A DNA stretch of 64,000 nt from Flavobacteriaceae bacterium UBA1903 (lineage in GTDB: Bacteria > Bacteroidota > Bacteroidia > Flavobacteriales > Flavobacteriaceae), in NCBI GenBank assembly GCA_002337605.1, contig DDGL01000014.1, positions 135,827 to 199,826 of the forward strand. The letters run 5' to 3'. This document shows positions 53,483 through 63,977 of the stretch, piece by piece. A program made the position numbers and the translations under genes. Below the pieces are notes generated by a model. The model ran no database searches. It saw nothing but the letters and a program-made list of their open reading frames with translations, and was not told the DNA's origin. The number at the start of each line of letters is the position of its first letter. The stretch's first letter is position 1.

Positions 53483-55135
53483 TTACACAAACATCGTAAC
53501 AGGATTCTCGATATACTGTCGTACTGTTTGCAAGTATTTTGCTCCTGTAGCACCATCTACTGTTCGATGATCGCAGGCTAACGTCACTGTCATAGTATTC
53601 CCTACAGCAATCGCTCCGTTCTTTACAACAGGCTTTTGTACAATGGCCCCAACCGATAAAATAGCTGAATTAGGCGCATTAATAATGCTCGTAAATTCTT
53701 TAATACCAAACATACCCAGATTAGAAACCGTAAACGTGCTTCCCTGCATTTCGTCTGGAGTTAATTTTTTATTTCTTGCTTTGCCTGCCAGTTCTTTTAC
53801 ATTCGCTCCAATTTGAGAAAACGTCATCTGGTCTGCAAATTTTAACACCGGAACTACCAGTCCTTCATCCACAGCAACGGCAACGCCCATATGAATATGG
53901 TTTGCAATTTTAGTAGTTTCGCCTGTCCACTGGCTATTTACCTGAGGGTGTTTACGCAATGCCATGGCACATGCTTTTACGATCATATCGTTGAAAGATA
54001 TTTTTACATCTGGATCGCTGTTAATGGCTGTTCTTGAAGCAATTGCATTATCCATATCCAACTCAATTGTTAAATAGTAATGTGGTGCTGTAAATTTAGA
54101 TTCACCCAGACGCTTTGCAATGGTTTTACGCATTTGCGAGTTTTTAGTCTCTTCCCAGCTTTCCTCACCAACAGGTTGATAGGCGTCTGCCCCTGAAGCT
54201 CCTGGCTGGTAGTTTTCAATATCGCTTTTTACGATACGACCATTATCTCCAGTACCGTTTACGTGTTGTATATTGATTCCTTTTTCTTCAGCCATTTTTT
54301 TGGCCAATGGAGAAACAAAAATTCGTTTTGAACCTGAACCTGAAGGTTTTGATTCTTTTTTATCTTCTACCGCTTCCTTTTTCGATTCGGTTTTCTTTTC
54401 TTCTTTTTTAGGGGCTTCTTTTGTATCTGAAGATTTCTTAGCGGCTGGTTTTCCTTTGGCTGAAATAGTAGAAACATCGGTTTCTTCCGGGCCAATAATA
54501 GCCAGCAAGGCATCTACTTTTGCTGTTTCCCCTTCGCCAATTCCAATTTTTAAAAGCGTTCCGGAGTAGAAGCTCTCAAACTCCATGGTAGCCTTATCGG
54601 TTTCGATTTCAGCTAGAATATCACCTTCTTCTACGGCATCCCCTTCTTTCTTTAACCATGAAGCTACGGTTCCTTCTTCCATAGTGTCGCTCAAGCGAGG
54701 CATAGTGATAATTTCTACCCCTTCAGGCAGATCAGATCCGCTTTCTTCTGAGCTTTCTTCTTCTGTTTCTTCTGATGTATTTTCTTCAGTAGCATCCTCT
54801 TCATTTTCGTCATCTGACTTTTTTTCAGCTTTATCTTTCTTTTCAGCTTTATCATCATCATTTCCGCCGCCATTCAGCAATCCTGAAATATCTTCATCTT
54901 TATCCCCAATGATAGCCAAAAGCGTGTCTACTTTTGCGGTGTCCCCCTCTTCAATTCCAATATGAAGTAGCGTTCCTTCGTAAAAAGATTCAAACTCCAT
55001 TGTGGCTTTATCTGTTTCAATTTCGGCTAAAATATCGCCTTCCTCCACTGTATCGCCCACTTTTTTGAGCCAGGTTGCCACGGTTCCTTCTTCCATGGTA
55101 TCGCTCAATCGAGGCATGTTTATTACTTCTGCCAT
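53483..55135 (-). CDS. pdhC: Pyruvate dehydrogenase complex E2 (dihydrolipoamide acetyltransferase)
   Basis: A 550-residue E2 core subunit with two N-terminal lipoyl domains (residues ~1-78 and ~143-220), each carrying the lipoylated Lys in ETDKATMEFES. Acidic/Lys-rich linkers and a subunit-binding domain (FVSPLAKKMAEEKGINIQ) lead to the catalytic domain with DHRTVDG (His of the active site) near the C-terminus. Starts 4 bases after the E1 alpha gene; the E1 beta gene is not in this window, a usual arrangement in flavobacteria. Confidence 0.95.
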   Translation of the reverse strand: MAEVINMPRLSDTMEEGTVATWLKKVGDTVEEGDILAEIETDKATMEFESFYEGTLLHIGIEEGDTAKVDTLLAIIGDKDEDISGLLNGGGNDDDKAEKKDKAEKKSDDENEEDATEENTSEETEEESSEESGSDLPEGVEIITMPRLSDTMEEGTVASWLKKEGDAVEEGDILAEIETDKATMEFESFYSGTLLKIGIGEGETAKVDALLAIIGPEETDVSTISAKGKPAAKKSSDTKEAPKKEEKKTESKKEAVEDKKESKPSGSGSKRIFVSPLAKKMAEEKGINIQHVNGTGDNGRIVKSDIENYQPGASGADAYQPVGEESWEETKNSQMRKTIAKRLGESKFTAPHYYLTIELDMDNAIASRTAINSDPDVKISFNDMIVKACAMALRKHPQVNSQWTGETTKIANHIHMGVAVAVDEGLVVPVLKFADQMTFSQIGANVKELAGKARNKKLTPDEMQGSTFTVSNLGMFGIKEFTSIINAPNSAILSVGAIVQKPVVKNGAIAVGNTMTVTLACDHRTVDGATGAKYLQTVRQYIENPVTMFV

Positions 55136-55138
55136 TGC

Positions 55139-56140
55139 TTATAATTTATGAGGTAAAAATGGATAATCTTCTTGTTCGTATACCGCGTCGTACATCACGT
55201 TCTTTTCCGGGTATGGAGACTCGTCGGCAAATTTTTCGCACTCTTTTACCATATCCTTTACGCGCTTGTCTACTTTTTTAATATCATCTTCCGTAGCCCA
55301 TTTCTTTTCGTAGATCTTATGCAACACATACGAAATTGGATCCTCTTCCTGCTTCTTCGCAACCTCTTCCTTGGTACGATAATGTTGCGCGTCACTCATA
55401 GAATGGCCTCTGTAACGATAGGTTCTTATTTCTAAAAAGGTAGGACCATCCCCGCGTCTTGCACGGTCTATGGCTTCGTCCATTTCTTTGGCAACCACTT
55501 CTGGTTTCATACCGTCCACTGGCTTGCAAGGCATTTCGTACCCCAAACCAAGCTTCCAGATATCGGTGTGGTTTGCGGTTCTTGCTACCGATGTTCCCAT
55601 GGCATATCCATTGTTTTCACAACAGAATACAACAGGTAGTTTCCACAACATTGCCAGGTTAAATGTTTCGTGTAACGATCCTTGACGCACAGCTCCGTCT
55701 CCCATATAACATAGGGTTACGGCATCACGCCCGTGAAATTTATCTCCGAAAGCAATTCCTGCTCCCAGTGGGATTTGACCTCCCACGATCCCATGACCTC
55801 CATAGAAACGGTGTTCTTTTGAAAAAATATGCATAGAACCTCCCAGACCTTGTGAAGTACCTGTGGCTTTCCCGTACAACTCGGCCATGACACGTTTTGC
55901 ATCTACGCCCATTCCAATGGGTTGCACGTGGTTACGGTACGCAGTAATCATATTATCTTTAGTAAGGTCCATAGCGTGCAACGCTCCAGCGAGCACCGCC
56001 TCTTGTCCATTGTACAAGTGCAGGAATCCACGTACTTTTTGATTGATATATACCTGCGCTAATTTATCTTCAAATTTGCGCCAGAATAACATGTTCTCAT
56101 ACCAATCGAGGTATGTTTTTTTGGTGATCTTTTTCATCAA
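55139..56140 (-). CDS. pdhA: Pyruvate dehydrogenase E1 component alpha subunit
   Basis: A 333-residue thiamine-diphosphate enzyme subunit. The TPP motif GDGAVRQGSLHETFN ... ENN lies around residues 145-180, and the RYRGHSMSD phosphorylation-loop-like segment is present. It decarboxylates pyruvate within the E1 heterotetramer; E1 beta is encoded elsewhere. The following pdhC gene is 3-4 bases away, so they form one operon. Confidence 0.95.
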   Translation of the reverse strand: MMKKITKKTYLDWYENMLFWRKFEDKLAQVYINQKVRGFLHLYNGQEAVLAGALHAMDLTKDNMITAYRNHVQPIGMGVDAKRVMAELYGKATGTSQGLGGSMHIFSKEHRFYGGHGIVGGQIPLGAGIAFGDKFHGRDAVTLCYMGDGAVRQGSLHETFNLAMLWKLPVVFCCENNGYAMGTSVARTANHTDIWKLGLGYEMPCKPVDGMKPEVVAKEMDEAIDRARRGDGPTFLEIRTYRYRGHSMSDAQHYRTKEEVAKKQEEDPISYVLHKIYEKKWATEDDIKKVDKRVKDMVKECEKFADESPYPEKNVMYDAVYEQEDYPFLPHKL

Positions 56141-56261
56141 CTATAGTTGTTGGAATACTGAAAAAGGCTTCAGTATTATTTTTTCGCGAATAACAAAAAT
56201 AGGGATTTTATAAAGTATGGTAAAACTTTACTTTGGGAAAATGAGATTGTGAGTTTTGTTA

Positions 56262-56352
56262 GGATTTGGAAGGGTCTAGCCTTCCGTCATCTGGAAATTT
56301 TGCTTCGCTACATTACCAGATTCCACCTTCCCTTACAAAGGAGGGGAACTTT
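56262..56352. repeat. Dispersed repeat block in the cdd-pdhA spacer
   Basis: Contains arms ATCTGG and CCAGAT about 26 bases apart and the CCTTCCCT...AAAGGAGGGGAA block, similar in type to the pdhC-SDR spacer. Likely remnants of a repeat family; function unknown. Confidence 0.45.
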
Positions 56353-56361
56353 TAATAAGAA

Positions 56362-56847
56362 TTACAAGTAAGAACTATCAAAAATAAGAGGCAATAAGTC
56401 TTTTATGGAGTTTGCCTTTACAACCTTTCCTGTTTCACCCATAAAGTAAAGTGTGACGGGTGTTTTTTGATTCACTTCATATTCGGCAAGGGATTGCCTG
56501 CAGGCTCCGCAGGGTGGTGTTGGAGTATCTACTTCTTTGTTTAAAGAACGTACCGTTAAAGCCATGGTCTGAAAGGCAACTCCCGGATACATAGCTCCTG
56601 CGTGAAAAGCTGCTACCCGCTCGGCACAAAGCCCAGAAGGAAACGCTGCATTTTCCTGGTTATTACCCATGACGAGTTCTCCATTGGCCAACTGTAGCGC
56701 TGCACCCACCTTAAAAAGCGAATAAGGCGCATAAGCTCTTTCACGAGCTTCCTGCGCCTTATGCATTAATTCCTGAATGGACTGTGGAAGCTCTTGTAAA
56801 GATTCAAATACCGTAAGTTCGGTGGTGATCGTGAGCTTCTTTGCCAT
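56362..56847 (-). CDS. cdd: Cytidine deaminase
   Basis: A 161-residue zinc enzyme that deaminates cytidine to uridine. Zinc and catalytic motif LCAERVA with PCGACRQSLAEYE downstream, the normal CDA pattern of one Cys-Ala-Glu and two further Cys. It begins 7 bases after porV on the same strand, so it is cotranscribed with the T9SS genes, although it has no known role there. Confidence 0.92.
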   Translation of the reverse strand: MAKKLTITTELTVFESLQELPQSIQELMHKAQEARERAYAPYSLFKVGAALQLANGELVMGNNQENAAFPSGLCAERVAAFHAGAMYPGVAFQTMALTVRSLNKEVDTPTPPCGACRQSLAEYEVNQKTPVTLYFMGETGKVVKANSIKDLLPLIFDSSYL

Positions 56848-56854
56848 CTATGTT

Positions 56855-58018
56855 CTAGTATTCGTCGTACTCGTCTCCGAAGTTAAAGGTAAGACCGAAA
56901 CGAAGTGTTCCTTCTAACGGACTTCTAACTGCTGATGTAGAGAATAAGTAAGAAATATCAATATTAATTGCTGTATATCTGAAACCTGCTCCTAAAGAAA
57001 GGAATTTTCTGGATCCTTTCAGATCACTTTCGTTGAAGTACCCCGTACGAAATGCAAACACATCCTGATACCAGTACTCTGCTCCTAAAGCCCAGGTAAA
57101 TTCTTTAAGTTCTTCACTGAAACCGTCTGGCGCATCACCAAAAGACTCGAATATCCCTGAAAAGAAGCTGATATCTTCATATTGATCATCATCTTCGGCG
57201 TCAATATCGCCATCACCATCAAAATCACGAGGGGTTGGCACTAATAACTTATTTACTTCAGCAGAAACACCTACTTTATTGTATTCATCTAAGATGAAGT
57301 CGAACCCTGCTCCTAGTCCCAAGTTAGTAGGAAGGTTATTTTCTTGTCCTACTTCGTCATACTTAATTTTAGGACCAATGTTAGAGAAGTTAAAACCTGC
57401 TCTCCAACGACCATCAAAATCGTTGTAGGCAATTTCTTCAGACTGATAATACCCGGCAACATCTACAGCAAATGAAGAGGCTGCAGAAGCGTCTTCGTTT
57501 GAAGCCTGAATTTTTAGGTCTGAACGCAAATAACGCCCAGCAACTGCCATAGAGAAACGTTCACTTAATCGAAGCGCATACGACAAATCAAAAGTAAATT
57601 CGTTAGGGCTCTGGATCAAAGGAATTTGGTCTGCTGTGTCTCTCAACTCAATATCTCCTAAGCTGAAATAACGCAAACTTGCTGCAAAAGCACTTTTCTC
57701 ATCAATACGATTGTAGTAGGTTAAATTTCCAAGGAAAATGTCGTTTACCAATTGGCTTAAGTACGGTGTATAGGTAACACCCACACCTTGTTTTGAAATA
57801 GCAAAAGCATACTTTGCAGGATTCCACTGTTGTGAAAATGCATCTGAAGAAGTAGCTACTCCTATATCTCCCATACCTGCAGCACGTGCATCTGCAGCAA
57901 TTAACACAAATGGTACTGCGGTTGTAATAACTCGTTGATTAGCGGTAGAGTTATCTTCCTGTGCTTGGGTTCTTACTGTTACCAAGGCTAATAAAATCAG
58001 GATATAAATTTTCTTCAT
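56855..58018 (-). CDS. porV: T9SS outer membrane protein PorV (LptO)
   Basis: A 387-residue outer membrane beta-barrel of the FadL-like PorV family: signal peptide (ending RTQAQ), RVITTAVPFVLIAADARAAGMGDIGVATSSDAFSQQWNPAKYAF, the distinctive PorV opening, and a C-terminal strand ending. PorV shuttles cargo bearing type A sorting domains to the attachment complex with PorU. An acidic loop (DFDGDGDIDAEDDD, residues ~247-260) could bind calcium. It lies 41 bases after porU, as in other flavobacteria. Confidence 0.93.
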   Translation of the reverse strand: MKKIYILILLALVTVRTQAQEDNSTANQRVITTAVPFVLIAADARAAGMGDIGVATSSDAFSQQWNPAKYAFAISKQGVGVTYTPYLSQLVNDIFLGNLTYYNRIDEKSAFAASLRYFSLGDIELRDTADQIPLIQSPNEFTFDLSYALRLSERFSMAVAGRYLRSDLKIQASNEDASAASSFAVDVAGYYQSEEIAYNDFDGRWRAGFNFSNIGPKIKYDEVGQENNLPTNLGLGAGFDFILDEYNKVGVSAEVNKLLVPTPRDFDGDGDIDAEDDDQYEDISFFSGIFESFGDAPDGFSEELKEFTWALGAEYWYQDVFAFRTGYFNESDLKGSRKFLSLGAGFRYTAINIDISYLFSTSAVRSPLEGTLRFGLTFNFGDEYDEY

Positions 58019-58059
58019 GAGGTTGAAATTTTTGCAAATATAAGTTTAATTTTCAATTA

Positions 58060-61000
58060 TTAAAGGATTACAAGTTTTTCGAATTTCTCAACTTGCTTAT
58101 TGGTTAACGGAGATTTTACAGTTATCTTATATACATAGACACCTTTTCCTATTCTATCGCCAAAATCGTCCCTACCATCCCAGACAATGTCTCTGGAAAG
58201 AAAACCATCTGTAGTAATGGTCTGATTTTTTGTCCAGACCACCTTTCCAGTTACAGTAAACACCTGTACCTGAACCTCTAAAGGCTCAAACGGACGGTTG
58301 TGATTAAACCAGAATTCGGTATAGTTTACAAAGGGATTAGGGTAATTAAGCACTCTGTTTATTTCAAGTTCATTATCGCCCGTCACAATAAATTGAATCT
58401 CTGCCGTAGACGAATTGTTATAAACATCCCAGGCTTTTAATGTTAAGGTGTGCAAGCCCTTCTCCAGATCACGGAGATTATAATTTGTAACCCCTCTTGT
58501 AAAATCATCAACTTCAGCTTGATAAAATTCGTTTAATACAATTGGATTAGACTCGTCTCCATCTAAAATAGCTATAATATCGTGGCCAATACCACTGGCG
58601 GTATTGATACCATTTTCATCTTCCAGTTTTGCCAACAGGATTGGCGAATCGTTGGTAATACCCCCTGAAACAAAACTTTCGTCGTTCATAAAGAGACTAA
58701 TGGTTGGCCCAATATTATCTGCCGGAGCATTTTCATTAAGACCTCCAATTCTAATTTGCTCATTGAACCCTGTCTGGTCTTCAAGTTGCGCATTATTCTG
58801 GGCATACAAACTCAACCTCCCGTTTCCTACCGGGATTTGAATGTCTCTCGGCACCACAAATTCAAATTCAAACCTACCATTTATTATCGAGGCCTGCCCG
58901 TTAAAGAGCCCCTCTCCAAGGGTTTTAAATCTCATCTGTAATAGATCCTGGTTTCCAGGAACTCCATCCCCATCTATATCATTAGCATTATCCCGAATAC
59001 CATCGTTCCCAAGGGTTATACGGTCTACATTTTTATCAAAAAGCTTTGCTTCCAGGATTCCATTGTAATTACTGCGTAAATTACCATTAGCATCGGTTAC
59101 TTCCCCTGCTAATTTCACACGGCTCAACGCTTGTAACACAGGAGCTCCTCCGGATACCGGAGCACCGTTAATAGCAGTAAGTTTAATGCTGGGTTTAGGA
59201 AATGCTAAGGGCAATGCAGGGTCACCAACAAAGAATACAACACGCCTTGTATTCCTGTCAATATTATTTTTTGCCCTACGGGTAGCTTCAGCTGGAGGTA
59301 GAATATCATCGGTACCATAACCAAATAATTCTGGAGCCAACTCATTATTAAAAATAACACCTACAGAAACAAATACGGAACGGGTGGTGGTTATAAGCGA
59401 AATTGCACCTCCTTCCGGGTTCCAATAGGTAAGCTCTCCTGCCGTAATACGTTCCGGGTCATCAAACTTTGTGAACTCGCAGGTAACGGTTACAATTAAT
59501 GGCAAATTGTTAGGGTTTCTTAAATTTTCAGCAACCCCTTTGGTATAAATAAATTCTTTCGCCAGACCATCCTCACCTCCGTGACCAAAATAATTAATGA
59601 TTAAAGCGCCAACCTCAGTCTGATTCTGGATAGCTTTCACTACTGTAGGATACCTGTTTCCACCTGCCGAGGTTTCCTGTAAAAAAGCATCGCTATGAAT
59701 TTTTTTTACGTTTACAAATTGTTTGTTGGCAGAAATATCATCCCCAATATTATCCAGATTTAATTGTAAGTCTGTATACTCAAACTGTGCATCCACATCA
59801 TCTGAAATCAAAATAAAATTATTCCGCCAGTTTCCGTAAGAGCTCCTGGAAGCATAATTCACAATTTTATCTACCATCTGGTTTGCCAGCAGCACATTGT
59901 CTGCAACTATTCTACCTACAGCAATATCTAATCTGTCAATATCATCATTTATACTTGTCTTCAAATCTCCAAATTCATCAATATACCTTCCACCAATGGT
60001 CCCTTCATTAGGGTCTAGATTTCCAAAGAAATCATCGCTCATAAACGAACTGGCTGTATCGGTACTTAAATAGGTATGAAAACACGGTACATTATTGTTG
60101 TTATTTGTAAGTCTGTTTTTATAATCTATGGAAGTATCTCCAAACAAACCAAGGTACTTAATTCTATTAGCGGGGCTTGAAGCATTGTCATATATATACC
60201 GAACAAAATTCCGGATAGCACTTATATCCTGTTGTCCTGAACTGAATTCTTCATAAATTTTGTCGGTCGTAACAACTTTTACATTTAGCCCTCTATCCTT
60301 GTGTAGGTTCGCTAAACGCAGTGCAGGTTGCAATAAGAAAGGAGGAGATATGATGAGGTAATCTATGTCCTGAAAATTACCAGAAGCATCGTTAAAGATC
60401 GTTCCTTTAAGGTTTTGATTTCTAACGACTGGGTCTTGCACCTGTACCGGCTCCAAAAAATTAGAGGCATGCACCGCAACATATTTTCTAAGCTGTCCTA
60501 AGTTAGCTTTAAAGCTGAAAGACGGACTACTGTTTTCATTACGCTTGCTGGTAATAGTTGCCGTATTCGTTACATCCCAGACTTGTGTAAAATCGCTGGC
60601 ATTGGTAATCTGGTATTCCCCAACTCCAGAAAGTGTTGCAGCACTATTTAGCTGAAAGGGCAATTGCACGCCTGTTCCAGAGAGCCTGCGCACAGCAGAA
60701 ATTCCTATATAATCCAGATACGCTACACTGGCAGGATTCCCACCATTATTGTAAATTAACTCCACAGTAACCTCTTCACCTCCAGCTGGAACTTCCTGCA
60801 TAAATTCATCTTTACTAAGCAAACTGGTTCCTACAGGCGGTGAAAATGTTAAAGGAGTTAAACTTGTACCATTCACAGACAGCGCAATGGAGCTAGAAGT
60901 TTCAGATGCAGTAACCGCTTTTACGGTAACATCCATAGGCTCCTGAGATACGATGTTAGGGAATGTAAAAGTGAACGTTTGCTCGTTTTCAATATCAAAT

Positions 61001-62007
61001 CTATTTCCAAACCAACGTCTCCCTACTCGTACCGGGCTTTCTTCATCCAACTCATGAAATTTGTAATCGTCAAAACTACTTATGATTGTGGTGGCATTTC
61101 CTGAAGGCTCCACCATATTTTGTACACGCATTCCAGGACCCCCGGAAGCGGTCACATAATAATAAGCCTCGTCACTGTATGGGTTTATGTTGGTATCATT
61201 TTCAAGATCGTATCCTTTGGTACTGATACCATAAAACAAGATGGCATCACCACTATCAAAAGAGCCATCTTCCTCTCCCAGGACCTGTATTGCATTCTCA
61301 GGAAGGTCTATTTCCACAGGGACACCGTTATATAAAGGAAGCGGTTTGCCCCCGTGTCCATAAATTTTAAGGTTTCTGGGGTCTACTCCATCGGTATTCA
61401 TGCCAATACTGCTTAAAAATTCTTTTGTTACCCGATGGATACCAGTTTCCTCTATTTTAAACTTAAACCAGTTTCCAGTAGCCAGAACCGAGTTTGAAAT
61501 AGGCATTCGTGTAGTGGCACCTCTTCTGTTTCCATAGCGGTAGTTTATTGAAAATGAAACTACCTTCCTTAGGCCCGCGTTTGTCTTTATTACCGGAGAA
61601 ATGCTCAGCTTCGTGAATATTTCATCCCTACCCATGGTACTGGAAATCCTGGTCTTTAACACTGTTGGTACTAAGCCTTTGTTAACACGCTTTACCTCTT
61701 CACTTGAAAGAGGTCCATACGTTACATTCGAAATCTGAAGTGAGTTAGCGTCTGCAAACCCAGTATCTTTCCATAGTTTTTCGTAGAGAAGAACATTATC
61801 GGTGAGCTGAACAGCTATAGAAGGGTCCTCTAAGTCGCTGGCAGTACCTTTTCTATTGGTATTTTTTGTGATGCCGATTTTCTTATTGGCGGGATTTACA
61901 GAAGTTGTAGCGGGGGTATCCCACGGCACTACAATATCCCGTTGCTGTGCCACAACAATAAAAGGTAATGCCAATAAAATAGAGAGTAAAAATAACTTTT
62001 TCATCAT
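58060..62007 (-). CDS. porU: T9SS sortase PorU
   Basis: A ~1315-residue surface protease of the gingipain (C25) family that removes T9SS sorting domains and attaches cargo to the cell surface. Signal peptide MMKKLFLLSILLALPFIVVAQ. The catalytic His is in YFGHGGEDG and the catalytic Cys in VTVTCEF. C-terminal ~90 residues (YPNPFVNYTEFWFNHNRPFEPL) are a sorting-domain-like module that anchors PorU and is not removed. The frame is open further upstream (to 62142) without a plausible start; Met at 62007 is used. PorV follows directly. Confidence 0.93.
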   Translation of the reverse strand: MMKKLFLLSILLALPFIVVAQQRDIVVPWDTPATTSVNPANKKIGITKNTNRKGTASDLEDPSIAVQLTDNVLLYEKLWKDTGFADANSLQISNVTYGPLSSEEVKRVNKGLVPTVLKTRISSTMGRDEIFTKLSISPVIKTNAGLRKVVSFSINYRYGNRRGATTRMPISNSVLATGNWFKFKIEETGIHRVTKEFLSSIGMNTDGVDPRNLKIYGHGGKPLPLYNGVPVEIDLPENAIQVLGEEDGSFDSGDAILFYGISTKGYDLENDTNINPYSDEAYYYVTASGGPGMRVQNMVEPSGNATTIISSFDDYKFHELDEESPVRVGRRWFGNRFDIENEQTFTFTFPNIVSQEPMDVTVKAVTASETSSSIALSVNGTSLTPLTFSPPVGTSLLSKDEFMQEVPAGGEEVTVELIYNNGGNPASVAYLDYIGISAVRRLSGTGVQLPFQLNSAATLSGVGEYQITNASDFTQVWDVTNTATITSKRNENSSPSFSFKANLGQLRKYVAVHASNFLEPVQVQDPVVRNQNLKGTIFNDASGNFQDIDYLIISPPFLLQPALRLANLHKDRGLNVKVVTTDKIYEEFSSGQQDISAIRNFVRYIYDNASSPANRIKYLGLFGDTSIDYKNRLTNNNNNVPCFHTYLSTDTASSFMSDDFFGNLDPNEGTIGGRYIDEFGDLKTSINDDIDRLDIAVGRIVADNVLLANQMVDKIVNYASRSSYGNWRNNFILISDDVDAQFEYTDLQLNLDNIGDDISANKQFVNVKKIHSDAFLQETSAGGNRYPTVVKAIQNQTEVGALIINYFGHGGEDGLAKEFIYTKGVAENLRNPNNLPLIVTVTCEFTKFDDPERITAGELTYWNPEGGAISLITTTRSVFVSVGVIFNNELAPELFGYGTDDILPPAEATRRAKNNIDRNTRRVVFFVGDPALPLAFPKPSIKLTAINGAPVSGGAPVLQALSRVKLAGEVTDANGNLRSNYNGILEAKLFDKNVDRITLGNDGIRDNANDIDGDGVPGNQDLLQMRFKTLGEGLFNGQASIINGRFEFEFVVPRDIQIPVGNGRLSLYAQNNAQLEDQTGFNEQIRIGGLNENAPADNIGPTISLFMNDESFVSGGITNDSPILLAKLEDENGINTASGIGHDIIAILDGDESNPIVLNEFYQAEVDDFTRGVTNYNLRDLEKGLHTLTLKAWDVYNNSSTAEIQFIVTGDNELEINRVLNYPNPFVNYTEFWFNHNRPFEPLEVQVQVFTVTGKVVWTKNQTITTDGFLSRDIVWDGRDDFGDRIGKGVYVYKITVKSPLTNKQVEKFEKLVIL

Positions 62008-62215
62008 GAGTAGTAACGCTTCAAAGATACACTTAGTGTAACAATTTAAAAGTTTTTTAAAGAAATGGAGGCACTTCATAATAATTAGAAAAAACCCACG
62101 TTGTGAGTGGGTCGATTTCGATAAAGAACCCTTACGACGCATAAAAGGTAAAATATTATTGCTCTTTTATCGTTAATTGTTATATTGCAAACCCAATTTA
62201 TTCATAATTGAACCT

Positions 62216-63892
62216 ATGAACATGATAAAAAACTTAGCCTTAAAAGCACTACTTTTAGTTGCAGTTGCAGCCTTTATTACCAGCTGTAACAAGTCCCGCG
62301 ACTATAAAAATAGCTCAAGAGCTACCGGTTGGAAGATGAATTCCAAAGAAGGTGGTTTCCAGTACAATCCCAAAGCTAAAGAGCAGGAAACAGGTCCTGG
62401 ACTTGTTTTTGTTGAAGGTGGAACCTTCACTATGGGACGTGTACAAGATGACCCAATGCACGATTGGAATAACTCTCCAAACCAACAACACGTTCAGTCT
62501 TTCTACATGGATGAAACTGAAGTTACCAATCTAATGTATCTTGAATACTTAGACTGGTTAAAGCGTGTTTTCCCTCCAGAGGACGAAAATTACCGTCGTA
62601 TTTATGACGGTGCAGTTCCAGATACATTAGTATGGAGAAACCGTTTAGGATTTAATGAAGTGATGACAAATAACTATTTGCGTCACCCTGCGTATGGAGA
62701 TTATCCTGTAGTTGGTGTAAGCTGGTTACAAGCAGTAGAGTTTAGCAATTGGCGTACAGATCGTGTAAACGAACTTATTCTTGAAGAAGAAGGGTTTACC
62801 GCTCGAAATGGACGTTATGAAGTTGAGCCAGGTGAAACTTTTAGCACAGACACCTATTTAAACGCACCATCGATGACGTATGGTGGAAACGATTCTATTA
62901 CTAAAGGTGGAAAGCGTTCAGAAAGCTTAGCTAAAAGAAATAAAGACAGTACCAACTTATATGTACAACGTAAAGACGGATTGCTACTTCCCGCATACCG
63001 CCTTCCTACAGAAGCTGAGTGGGAATATGCCGCACTTGGCCTGGTAGGTTTAAGAAATTATAATGTATACCGAGGTAGAAAAAAATACCCTTGGGACGGA
63101 CAATACACTCGTTCTGCAAAAAGAAGAAGTCGTGGAGACCAGTTAGCCAACTTTAAGCAAGGCGATGGTGATTATGGTGGAATAGCAGGATGGAGTGATG
63201 ATGGTGCTGATATTACTGCTGAAGTAAAATCGTATGAACCAAACGACTTTGGTCTTTACGATATGGCAGGGAACGTAGCCGAGTGGGTTGCCGATGTATA
63301 CCGCCCAATAGTTGATGATGAGTTTAACGACTTTAACTACTATCGTGGTAATGTATACACCAAAAATGCTATTGGTGAAGATGGAAAGGTAAAGATCATT
63401 ACCAAAGATTCTATCGTATACGACACCCTAAGCAATGGTAAAATTGTTGCAAGAAACTTCCCAGGAGAGATTGCGCAGGTACCCGTAGATGAAAACGAAA
63501 CATATTTGAGAACTCAATTCTCAGAAAGTGATAACCGCGATTACCGAGATGGAGATAAGCGCTCAACGCGTTACTACTCTTCTTTCAGTGATTTTGACAG
63601 CGAAGGTGATTCTGAAAAGAACCGTATGTATAACTCACCAAAGCACAGCGTAACTGCAGATAGCACTGGCTCGTTAGACCGTGAGTATGACAAAACTGCT
63701 ACAAGAACCACATTAATCGATAATGAAGTTCGCGTATACAAAGGAGGGTCCTGGAGAGACCGTGATTACTGGTTAGACCCGGCACAGCGTCGTTTCTTCC
63801 CACAAGATATGGCCACAGACTACATTGGATTTAGATGTGCAATGTCTCGTGTAGGTTCAAAATCTAAAAAAGGAAAGCGCCCAAGACATTAA
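62216..63892 (+). CDS. gldJ: Gliding motility lipoprotein GldJ
   Basis: A ~558-residue lipoprotein (lipobox TSCN, Cys24 from the Met at 62216) of the formylglycine-generating-enzyme-like fold: FVEGGTFTMGRVQDDPMHDWNN, FYMDETEVTNLMYLEYLDWL, LPTEAEWEYAALG and the closing VRVYKGGSWRDRDYWLDPAQRRFF. GldJ is required for gliding and T9SS function and stabilises other Gld proteins. It is divergent from porU, the usual flavobacterial arrangement. Two in-frame Met codons (62216, 62222) are possible starts. Confidence 0.93.
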   Translation: MNMIKNLALKALLLVAVAAFITSCNKSRDYKNSSRATGWKMNSKEGGFQYNPKAKEQETGPGLVFVEGGTFTMGRVQDDPMHDWNNSPNQQHVQSFYMDETEVTNLMYLEYLDWLKRVFPPEDENYRRIYDGAVPDTLVWRNRLGFNEVMTNNYLRHPAYGDYPVVGVSWLQAVEFSNWRTDRVNELILEEEGFTARNGRYEVEPGETFSTDTYLNAPSMTYGGNDSITKGGKRSESLAKRNKDSTNLYVQRKDGLLLPAYRLPTEAEWEYAALGLVGLRNYNVYRGRKKYPWDGQYTRSAKRRSRGDQLANFKQGDGDYGGIAGWSDDGADITAEVKSYEPNDFGLYDMAGNVAEWVADVYRPIVDDEFNDFNYYRGNVYTKNAIGEDGKVKIITKDSIVYDTLSNGKIVARNFPGEIAQVPVDENETYLRTQFSESDNRDYRDGDKRSTRYYSSFSDFDSEGDSEKNRMYNSPKHSVTADSTGSLDREYDKTATRTTLIDNEVRVYKGGSWRDRDYWLDPAQRRFFPQDMATDYIGFRCAMSRVGSKSKKGKRPRH

Positions 63893-63911
63893 GCGCTCAC
63901 AAAAATTATAC

Positions 63912-63945
63912 AAACCCTCCTATGCAACTTAGCAGTGGAGGGTTT
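63912..63945 (+). terminator. gldJ terminator
   Basis: AAACCCTCC / GGAGGGTTT arms (9 bp), 16-base loop, then a T run; about 20 bases after the gldJ stop. Confidence 0.85.
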
Positions 63946-63977
63946 TTTTATACCTTTACCCTTCAAAATTAATACCA

